Made by a program: the position numbers and the translations under genes
Shown here: in pieces, positions 51,738-60,889 of the stretch
How the letters are laid out: each line of letters starts with the position of its first letter
Position numbering within the stretch: position 1 is the first letter of the stretch
The notes under the pieces: generated by a model
Database searches by the model: none
Seen by the model: the letters and a program-made list of their open reading frames with translations, nothing else
What the model was told of the DNA's origin: nothing
Source: Siphonodentalium dalli
Taxonomy: Eukaryota; Mollusca; Scaphopoda; Gadilida; Siphonodentaliidae
Direction of reading: 5' to 3'
Length of the DNA: 64,000 nucleotides
Assembly (NCBI GenBank): GCA_032622095.1
Contig: CP136063.1
Coordinates: forward strand, 210,043,934 to 210,107,933

Positions 51738-52350
51738 GTCTCATATATATTTTGAAGACCTCTGTTTGTTTGTTTGTTTGTCTGTCTGTCTGTCTGCCAT
51801 TAATACAAATCTACGATTCTCGACCGATCGGGACGAAACTTGGTATGTGTGTGTAGTTTGACCAGGCGGTGAACGTTGTCGTATTGGCGAGCCCGTGCGG
51901 CGCCCGCTTCGCGCATGCGCAGACGAGATCTCGGAAACGGGTGGAGCTATCGACTTGAAATTTCCTATGTGAATGTATCTTGCCCCGGATACGAATTTTA
52001 TCGGGTCGCCGAGCCCGTGCGACACCAGCTTCGCGCATGCGCAGACGAGATCTCGGAAACGGGTGGAGCTATCGACTTGAAATTTGCTATGTGAATGTAT
52101 CTTGCCCCGGATACGAATTTTATCGGGTCGCCGAGCCCGTGCGACGCCAGCTTCGCGCATGCGCAGACCAGATCTCGGAAACGGGTAGAGCTATCGACTT
52201 GAAATCGTCGGTCTGGGTAGAGCTATCGACTTGAAATTTGAAATTTGCTACGTTAATGTATCTTGCCCCGGATGCGAATTTTATCGGGTCGTCGAGCCCG
52301 TGCGACGCCAGTTTCTGAATAGCCCGGACAACGTCGGGCTCATCGGCTAG
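51738..52350 (+). mobile_element. Helitron-like element with 122-bp repeats (613 bp)
   Basis: TCTCATATATATTTTGAAGA start, TTTG/TCTG microsatellite, about four 122-bp units, then AGCCCGGACAACGTCGGGCT, CATCGG and CTAG at 52347-52350. Same subfamily and order as 21076-22377, but in plus orientation. Confidence 0.7.
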
Positions 52351-52620
52351 TCTACTATATATTTTAATACTTCCGTATATATGTATATATATGTGTGTGT
52401 GTATATCCTTTATAGACTCGAAAACGGCTTGACCGATTGAGCCCAAACTTGCTCTGTAAGGGTCAAAAGCCACGAGAAGTGTCATCGGACCATTCGCGAG
52501 CCAGTGCGACCACTCCTTCAACTTCAACTTCCGCCGCAATGGGGATTGATGGGTTAAATGGTGTGTGTGACCCGATGCAGGAAGGACAACTCTAAATTCA
52601 CACAACGTATTGAACGTTAA
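52351..52620 (+). mobile_element. Helitron-like short element, 3' truncated
   Basis: TCTACTATATATTTTAATAC start at a CTAG junction, then a TG microsatellite and the CTCGAAAACGGCTTGACCGA module; family sequence ends near 52620 without a terminal hairpin. Confidence 0.5.
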
Positions 52621-52744
52621 GATATAGTGAAGCAGCAGACACCGGGAAAAAATCGGTCCAACCATGTCGGAGAGTAACAAACTGAAACACATATCAAAAT
52701 GTTCGTCTCGATTGAGCGGATAGCATGCCGATTTGCCTATTTGT

Positions 52745-53575
52745 GAGATGTTGTACGATTGTTTATTTTTTTGGTAAAACAGACTTTTTCATATAAAAAA
52801 AAAGTGGAAAATGGAATCCAGCTGCCTGAATTATATTTCCCTCTATTTCTGGTTGGGAACTTATTTGAACAACAAAAGGTGTTCATGTTCACCGGTGGTA
52901 ATAGAAATCTCAGGTATGTCATAGTTTTAGGGTTGGTTTTTGGGGTAAAATTAGAGAAATCTGGAATCAATCACACTAAGATATTTATAATCAATGTATA
53001 TACTTTTATATAATTTTCCAGTTTTATCGAGTAATAATTTGGATGTAATTAATAGATATAGCAAAGAATCGGTGGGATTAAGCAGGTTATGAGGTTACCA
53101 GGGTAAAAAATTGTCTATAAATAAAATGAGTGAAAACTGGAATCCTGCTATCTAAATAACACTCCATATAGTGGTGCAGTGTAATACATGGAAGGGTCTT
53201 ATCAATTCGAATTAAATCATGCCGCCGACCAGACACGTATTATATTTCAAAATGTACGGATGGATATGTAGAATATGAAAAATGACTAGCCAGAAATGAA
53301 ATTATATACAAGCTTACAATTTGGGGGAAAAACATATTTTTTAAATTTATTGTCAGTGAAAGCTGGAATTCGTCGCTCTGAATAGCACTTCACCTTGTTT
53401 CTGTTTAGGAACTCCCATACACGACAGCTTATGGCAACTTCCACATGTTTTAGGAGTTTTGTTGCGTAATTCAAAAACATATATTCAACAAGTTATATAT
53501 TTATAATTAATACATATTTTTATCGAGTAATGAATTAAGTTTTTGAGGTAATTAATAGATATATGACTGGGCTGG
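52745..53575. repeat. Degenerate tandem repeats, no gene
   Basis: AA(A/C)TGGAATCC-like segments near 52813, 53141 and 53362 and a GGTAATTAATAGATATA-like segment near 53045 and 53550 suggest about three old, diverged copies. No coding function seen. Confidence 0.4.
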
Positions 53576-53695
53576 AGGCCTTTGTGTCAGTTTTGTTCTA
53601 CATTTGTATTTGTATTGGTTAAATGGCGGATGTCACACACACTTTTGAGAATTGAAATGACTTTATCACTAGTTATATTCTTTGTTATTGCAACT

Positions 53696-54247
53696 TCAAA
53701 ATATGTTATAATATTCTATTACTGTAAAGGTGTACTCTCCTGTCGGAAGTGACCCAAGAAAGTCACACGCGATATCCTTCCAAGGAGAGGTTGGCAGTTG
53801 AGTCCTTGTCATTGGCTCTGGTTTTGAAGTTGACATCCATGACAATTTTTTACAATAATTTTCCACATCAACATCCATTCGTGGCCACCAGACTTTTGTC
53901 CTTAGTCGCTGTTTCATAGAAACTATCCCGGGGTGACCTTCATGTGCATTTTCAAGCATTCTATCTCTCAATGTCACTGGGACAACAATTCTGGTTCCTC
54001 GTAAAACAATGTTTCCTATTGCACACAACTCATTGGGGACTGTGAGGTACTGTTTATAAGGTATGTGTTGCCATTGGTTGTCCATTAAGCATTGTCTTAT
54101 GGCACATAGTTCCTTACATTTCAATGAGAATGTTTCCATTTCATGAGTCGTGATAGCTTTTGGTGTTACTTCCTGTGTTATAAATCTGATGTACTGTTCT
54201 GTTTTATTGCAGAAATCAGAACTGATCACCGGCTGTTTTTCTGTCAC
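53696..54247 (-). pseudogene. Gypsy integrase N-terminal part (truncated)
   Basis: 183 codons: RNase H/integrase spacer, then an H2C2-like HEGHPG...WWPRMDVDVENYC zinc domain, then the start of the integrase core (PWKDIACDFLGSLP). The second half of the C..C pair is changed (CKKLSWMS), and the core ends after the first Asp region with a stop, so it cannot be active. Confidence 0.7.
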
Positions 54248-54292
54248 CAGCCGTGAAAGTGAGTCCGCTATGTTATCATGGCCAGAGATGTG

Positions 54293-55060
54293 CTAAACAA
54301 CATAGTTATAGGGTTGTAGGCGGGCACATATCTTTGATGTCGGAGAGAACATGAATTTCAGAGCCTTGTGGTCAGTCAGAATTTCAAATGTTTTCGATCC
54401 ATATAGGTACATGTGAAAACGCTCACACGCCCAAACCACAACTAATGCTTCTTTTTCTGTGGTAGAGTACCTCTTCTCAACATCTGTCAAAGCTCTGCTT
54501 GCAAAACATATTGGCCGGTCAACACCATTTTTCTCTTGAACAAGCACTGCAGCTAGTCCAACTTGTGATGCATCTGTTATTAGTTTCGTTTTAGCAAACT
54601 GATCATAATAACCCAATGTGGAAGCATTTGTTATGAATTCCTTTAGTTTCGAGAAAGATTCAGCTTGCTCCTTTCCCCACGAAAATTCCACATTGTTTTT
54701 CGTCAATCTGCGCAATGGTTCTGAAACAGTAGATAGGTCAGGCATAAATCTTGAGCAAAAATTCACAAGGCCTAAGAAACTGCGTACCTCATTTGCATTT
54801 TCTGGTTCGCGTAATTCAACTACAGCTTGAACTTTAGTACTTGCAACTCCGATGCCATGCTTTGACAGAACATGACCCATGAATTCTATAGATGGCATAT
54901 TGAACTGACATTTGTCTATGTTTAATGTTAGTCCCTGTTCACGTAATGCAGTGAGTAGTTTCTCCAGTCTGGCATCATGTAATTGTTTATTAGGTGCATG
55001 TATAACAATATCATCAAAGATGTTACATACACCCTTACAAGGTTCCAAAATCAGTTTCAT
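54293..55060 (-). pseudogene. Gypsy pol: RT palm end and RNase H
   Basis: 255 codons. Begins in RT with NIFDDIVIHAP (FDD in place of the common YxDD), continues through FLGLVNFCSRFMP (connection), and ends with RNase H: ITDASQVGLAAVL, YSTTEKEALVVVWA and LTDHKAL. Separated from the upstream pol frame by a small deletion near 55065-55075. A further frame break separates it from the integrase piece. Confidence 0.8.
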
Positions 55061-55064
55061 GATT

Positions 55065-56168
55065 TTATTGTTCCGGTGCTGAATTTACTCCAAACATTAA
55101 CCTGCGGTATCTATATGCACCTTTATGAGTCATGAAAGTGGTGATATGTCGCAAATCCGGATTAAGCGAAATTTGATTATACGCAAGCCTAATGTCCACC
55201 CTGCTGAATACGGTGCTCCCATTTATTTCCTGGAGGATTTCGTCAACAGTGGGGATGGGAAATATCTCCCTCTTTATTGCAGCGTTGGCTCGACGCATGT
55301 CGACGCAAAGTCTTATATCCCCATTGTGTTTTGGTGCAATTACTATTGGCGAAACCCATTCACTTGGCACATTTACTGGTTCAATGATACCAAGTTCCTC
55401 CAATTCATCAAGTTTTGTTTCTAGCTTTTCCCTCAAGTGATATGGAACTCGTCGCATTGGCTGCACAATTGGCTTTACAATGTCATCAATAGTAAGTTTT
55501 AGTTCGAAGTCTTTCAATTTTCCCACGCCGTCAAAACATTCAGGGTATTTCCACACCAAATATGTTTTCATATCAGTCAAAGGACACACAGTTTGAGGTT
55601 CATTGTTTATTTTCAAGATACCCAGCTCAGAAGCAGTTTGTCTCCCCAATAGAACTTTCCCCTTTTCTTCGATGACAAAGAACTCAGCAGAAATGCTGCG
55701 ATCACAGTAAGTTACATCAGCACGGAAAGACCCTGCAACAGTTAGCGGATTTTCACAGCCAATTGGATATAATTTCTTCGTCGTTAAGCTGGGTTCACAC
55801 TTTATATTTTTCTGCTTACAGAGTTCCCACATTTTCCTGTCCATTATATTAACACTAGCACCTGAATCAGCTAATACAGACAGTTTAACTCCTCCCACAT
55901 TAATGTCAAAGTCAATAGCTGCATGTGTTCCCACACTAAAAATGTAACTGTTATTGCTGTGATCTGGACGACCCTCATCATGATCAAAATTAACAAATCC
56001 AACGCGATTTTGGTCAGAATTCCCACGTTTCATAGGTCTATTTGTCCTACATACACGCTCAAAATGGTTTAAACCCGAACATTTGCGACACCTCTGACCT
56101 CTCGCAGAACATGAAGGGTCGGTTTTCACATGTCCCCGGAGACCACATGCATTACAAGTGATATTCAT
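55065..56168 (-). pseudogene. Gypsy zinc knuckles, protease and RT fingers
   Basis: 367 codons. Two Cys-rich knuckles (CNACGLRGH near residue 5, and CRKCSGLNHFERVC near 27-40), an aspartic protease with LADSGASVNIMD, and the RT N-terminal half (RLCVDMRRAN, SRVDIRLAYNQI with the motif A Asp). The frame ends at MFGVNSAPEQ, where RT should continue. The gag stop overlaps this start in ATGA next to a run of six A, which could serve -1 slippage or reinitiation. Confidence 0.8.
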
Positions 56169-56815
56169 TTTTTAGGAGCACCCATTGACTTGGAACGTAC
56201 AACATTGATATCGCTCGAAAAAGTCTCAGCTGTAGCATTTATACTTTCCATGCTTGTTGCTTGCTTTTCTGACATCTCAAGACACTGCGAAAGTTCGAGA
56301 ACTTCTTTTATGGTGATATTTGGTTTCTCTAAAAGTTTACGACGCAATCGAGAAGATCTGCATTTTTCTATAATCTGGTCGCTAATAATTTCCTCATTAT
56401 CATGAAAATCACAAAGTGTTGCCTGCTGGCGCAACCGTACACAATACCGTGCTATTGTTTCTGATCCAGATTGTTCAGTAGCTCGGAACAGACTCCTTTG
56501 GTAAGGAATGTTTATCTTTGGTTTGAAATAGTCAGTAAGAATATCTTTTGCTTTTGCATACACATCAACTTGCTGTTGTGCACCGGCACCCTGTTGCTGC
56601 GGATTGTTGGGGAGCTGTCTCTCCTCGAGGGCGTAATAGATATCTTGTACATCAGCCCCTGCACTATGTAGTAGGAGCGCTCGTTTTTGTGCGGCATCAT
56701 TGATACCTTTACTTTCGACATACAATTCGAACGAACGAATCCACCTGGTCCAAGATTGTCTCAATGATGTTACATCACCATTTGGGTCAAATTTTGTTAC
56801 TCCAGCAACGTCCAT
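56165..56815 (-). pseudogene. Gypsy gag capsid
   Basis: 216 codons. FDPNGDVTSLRQSWTRWIRS at the start, then an ALLLHSAGADVQDIYYAL-type helix region, SLFRATEQSGSETIARYC and LRQQATLCDF: the typical helical core of a retrotransposon gag. It looks intact, but the element as a whole is defective. Confidence 0.75.
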
Positions 56816-56847
56816 GTTTAAAAATTTGATTCACCTCGTCGCCAAAC

Positions 56848-57055
56848 TGTACTATCTTAGAACAAATACTTTTAATTAGAACAACAGCATTCTAGCTTAG
56901 CAAATAAATTTTTATAATTCACAGCATTCAAGCTTCAATGGTCGCCATTGTTAAACTAAAACCGATGACCTCCATTGGTCAGAGTCAATGTTGTTAATGT
57001 AGAGTTATTGCTCTTGGATAGATATTGAAAGTTTACAATTTAAAGAGACACTACA
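56848..57055 (-). repeat. Probable 5' LTR (208 bp)
   Basis: On the minus strand it begins TGTAGTGTCTC and ends AGATAGTACA (TG...CA), contains an ATTATAAAAATTT TATA-like stretch, and is followed after 1-2 bases by TTTGGCGACGAGG, which may be the primer-binding region. There is no second LTR to confirm the boundaries. Confidence 0.45.
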
Positions 57056-58633
57056 GTTGTGAAGCCATGGCCATAACTCTTTACCTCCATAGTAATTCTT
57101 AAAATGACTTCTCCTCTCTCCTCAATAACTATCAGAGCTATTTGTCTTCTTATAATTTCGAGGCCCAGCGTGTGTGGTTGTTCCAATATGTGTAGCGTAC
57201 GATTCATATTAGATCACACCGAAGATTCATATGACGTGTGGTGACGATTGGTTAAGAGCTGTAACATGTATGGTGTGCTCAATCAAATAGTTGACGCACG
57301 CACGCACAGACGGACGGTTGAGTCAAATTGGCGATACATGGACTGATATCCTCTTTGGTATCCCATGCTACAGGTGATAACCTGAATGTGCGTCATTTTG
57401 AGACAGTCCAATCATCCTACTTATCTGTTGCAGGCCGTATCACAATTTTGTTGTCATATTTCTCATAACATTTACACTGTTTCCGCCAGAAACTTGGTTC
57501 AAAGCCAAAGCTATAAAGCAACACAATCCTGAAAAAAATATATCAATCTGTCTGGAGGACGGTGCTCCTTGTGTGTAGACGGACATCGATGAAACTTGGT
57601 GCACCGTTCTCCAAATGAACACAACACCACCTTAATTTGCCAGCTCCCGTAAAATAGCCACATATTCATATTCACTAGCAGCTGTTTCCAGGTAGATGGG
57701 CTCCCATAAGGTTCATATATTGTGTACCGATCCACATGCGCATCCGCATTCCTGACTGTCAACCTAAACTGTTATGAAAGCTTAACATGTGTATAATTGC
57801 GTCATAATAAATAGGTGCAGCTGCATTTCACATAAATACGATATGCAGTTCATTGCGAAATTTCAGATTATATGCTCGAGCGTATCATCGTAAATATAAA
57901 GTCATTGTTGGTGAACAATGTATACTGCTAGAAGACGCCAAGACAACAATATATGGAATACCGGCGTTAGTTTATTTGTTAGACAGTGTGTTTATATCTG
58001 GATTTCATTTCAAATAATGATCAAAGTGAGGGTATCATATATTTCTCGGGTCACTGGTGATGTCACCTTTTCTACGTGCATGGGCGTTTCATAGTGGTGT
58101 CAGTTACATTTGGACCTAGCTGTATGCAACACCATGTATACAGACAAAACACGTATGCCCAGGTCGCTAGGAGGGAACATTAGAGCGGGTTTGTTCTGTA
58201 GTACATTTGTACGACAGCCTCCAGTCTGAGTAAACTCATACCTAAATATTCATTACAACATTGAATATAAGGTCTGACGGATAACATCGCTATCTCATTT
58301 CCAAGTCCTCGGGATTCCGTAATCTGATTGATTGTGTAAATTATTTTCCGTCCAATGAAACCGTATGGGTTAATAAACAAGTGTTAGTGGGCGGAGACTC
58401 CCATAATGTCACCTCTAAATATAGTGACAGAGTGGAATTTCTCCGATCGAAAGCGATGCTTGCAAATACAACAGAGACAGAAACAATGGCTTCGAAATTA
58501 TATAATCGGTACGATTCGGATTAATTTGAAGGATGTGCTAGACCTGATAGATAGGCCTGCGCATGGTACCAACTTGGCCTCCCATAAATAAAAATAGAAC
58601 TCACTCATGTCCGTGTATTTGATTTACTTTATT
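57056..58633. other. No gene seen
   Basis: Unique-looking sequence with short minus-strand frames (57440-57762) and no recognised domain. A CTTATCTGTTGCAG acceptor-like site at 57421-57434 leads to only eleven open codons in the phase needed for the secreted-protein gene, so I did not call an exon. Confidence 0.4.
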
Positions 58634-58867
58634 TTACCATGGTTTGCAAATCAAATTATTTGTATTAAAAAAAGTAATCTGAAAGTTAACACCGAGGAAA
58701 TGACTTAATTTTATGCTTTTAAATAGTTCTAAAGCATCATTTTTGATGACGACCTTATTTTTTGCTCTCGGATGCAGCTTTCCGGTTGATGCAGCGAGTT
58801 CATCTCCCGAAAAAGAATAGTCGCACACACGACAAATATTATCTGCTGTAAGTTTATGTCGCGACAC
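58634..58867 (-). CDS. Possible terminal exon or gene fragment, function unknown
   Basis: 77 open codons on the minus strand, ending TGG TAA with AATAAA immediately after the stop. The N-terminal half (RHKLTADNICRVCDYSF, with a CRVC pair) looks like real protein sequence. The C-terminal part is hydrophobic and less convincing. An ACTTACAG acceptor-like site lies just inside its upstream end. No family is recognised. Confidence 0.3.
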   Translation of the reverse strand: MSRHKLTADNICRVCDYSFSGDELAASTGKLHPRAKNKVVIKNDALELFKSIKLSHFLGVNFQITFFNTNNLICKPW

Positions 58868-60140
58868 AGGCCATTGCTATTGCGAAGCACAACAAATAAC
58901 ACGTGGGGACACCTGTCAATCATCGATGTATTTTTTAAATCCGTGACGTCATTTTGGGGAAGCTCTTCGCTGAATAGAAATGGTTTTGGCGACATAAGCT
59001 CCAGACTCTATATTTCAAATATAGAGTCGACGTTCACCCAGACTGGACAGCCTCGTGCGCTCTTCTGATGTACATCGGAAGGCTTTTAGCTGGTGAGCTA
59101 TATGACCGCTGGTATTCAGTGACTGGCTTCAATATCATATACATGGGCACTTAAATGCCAAGAAGTTCAATTCTAATCTTCATAGATTTTTGAATATTCC
59201 TCCGATCATAATAGTAATATGTCGAAAACTAATTCAGATATACTAATCTATATCTATATTTTCGAATGTCAGTCTGTCCCTATAGAAATTTACATTGAAC
59301 ACCCTTTAACGACCAAAGGAGAGTAATCAGTTCTATACAAACGGTTGTCAAGCAGTACACTAAATAAAATGCGAGCATGGTTTCTCAATCCTTCAAATGA
59401 CTAGGAGTATATATGCAATGAATGGATTATGGGTAAAGTTTGAGAATCAATACTGAAATAATTTTGTATCACGAAGATGCTTGTTGTGTTGCATAATTAA
59501 TGGTCATTGGAACAAAATATTAGCTGATTAGTATGTGCATATAATAATGATACGTTGACATGGAAACAGGTTTTTTCCTCACATGACCCATAGCCGGGAG
59601 TCATTGATTGGTCTTTTGTCTATGCAATTTTCATGTTTGAAATACAAAAAATGTACACGCATTCCACCACAATTGGGATACAGGCAATACATAACTTATA
59701 GTATTTAAGAAGTTCAATTTTCGCTCAAATGGCTGCCATTTAATCCGCTATTTTGAATTTACCCATAATAGATAAGATAATGTTGTCAACGGGTATACAG
59801 TCTGATACATGTCCGACCAACATAGCAGTGTTTCTCGCAGTTACTGGTCAACCACAATATACAATGGCTTAGAATGGGAGGAAAACAGGCGTTTTCACCA
59901 AAATGGTTGCCATGTCAACCATGACAAATTTCCAGCTTGGCATGATATCCAAAATTACTATTCATGTGTTTCAGATGTGTGCCAAATGTTGCACTTTTAC
60001 CATAACATGCACAAATTTTCATCTATCCGCCCCACTAATAACATCCCACGTATAAGGATGACTGTGGCCCATTTGCGTATACAAGTTATGAAATAAGAAA
60101 TGTTGGTGAGTCCGCTTAAGATGTGACTTTTGTGGCGTTG
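58868..60140. other. No gene seen
   Basis: A small perfect palindrome (GACTCTATATTTCAAATATAGAGTC near 59004-59028) is the only structure noted. Confidence 0.4.
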
Positions 60141-60172
60141 GCTACGAATAAGAAAAAAAGCTCCGAATTGCA

Positions 60173-60360
60173 GGGGGGGGGGGGGTCGGAAAAAATTTCC
60201 AGGCACGTATGATCATTTTAATTTTTTCCGGCCTCGGGGGACCCACCCACCCAATTTCTTCCGTTTCCGGCCTTTTTTCCAGGCAAGTTTGGACACCCAC
60301 CCTTTTTTTTCCGTTTCAGGAATTTTTTTCCGGTCAATTTTGGACACCCACCCCCCTAAA
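60173..60360. repeat. G run and three degenerate pyrimidine-rich repeats
   Basis: A run of 13 G (60173-60185) is followed by three units of about 55 bases with TTTTTTCC(G/A)G and GACACCCACCC (near 60223, 60270 and 60322). The frames here are low-complexity. Confidence 0.6.
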
Positions 60361-60684
60361 TTTGAGAAAATTATCAACTGAGCAACCAAATAGCTGATTA
60401 TCCTGCATTATCATAATTTATTGCGCGATATTTGAATAGAACAATGAGATAACGATACTATTTGAATTTATCATATAAGTGTCATTAATCAAGAAATGTG
60501 TCAACATAATCACATTTCTAGGGATATATAGGCAGAGTGCCAAAGTTTTTATTAACATTCATTTTCACAATATATAGTCACATGATCTAGTCACATAATC
60601 ACATTTGAGTATTCTACAGAATACATGGTACCGGTACAACAAATTTCAGATTATTTGATATTTTTATATTTGCTATGTGATATA

Positions 60685-60850
60685 CAGTAATGCCCTAATT
60701 AATTGACTCCATAACCACAGCAAAATAATGGGTAATTTTTCAGGATTTAGTTGGAAATATGGCTTGTTGTCATTCATCGGAATGCTCTCCCCTGAAAAAT
60801 TACCCATTATTCTGCTGTGGTTATGGAGTCATTTAATTAGGGCATTACTG
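60685..60850. mobile_element. MITE with 62-bp inverted repeats and TA target duplication
   Basis: CAGTAATGCCCTAATTAATT at the left end is mirrored by AATTAGGGCATTACTG at the right. The arms pair for about 62 bases with a spacer of about 45. TA flanks both ends (60683-60684 and 60851-60852), as for Tc1/mariner-derived MITEs. No transposase. Confidence 0.8.
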
Positions 60851-60889
60851 TATTGCTGTAATTGACATGTAAAGATGCCTCAGTCGTAG

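Larger units (their letters stand above)
53696..57055 (-). mobile_element. Degraded Ty3/gypsy LTR retrotransposon with one LTR
   Basis: Minus-strand order: 5' LTR (57055-56848), gag, zinc knuckles and protease, RT, RNase H, then an integrase that stops early. The second LTR is missing, so the 3' part is truncated. The IFDDIVIHA active site and compact gag point to the Mag/C-clade style of gypsy elements. A small deletion breaks pol in the RT. Confidence 0.8.

Noticed and set aside
52759-53013. 84-codon plus-strand frame
   Set aside because: AT-rich degenerate repeat region; an antisense frame of similar length overlaps it; no domain.
57421-57480. Next exon of the secreted-protein gene after the acceptor-like CTTATCTGTTGCAG
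   Set aside because: In the required phase the frame closes after eleven codons, with no donor; too weak.
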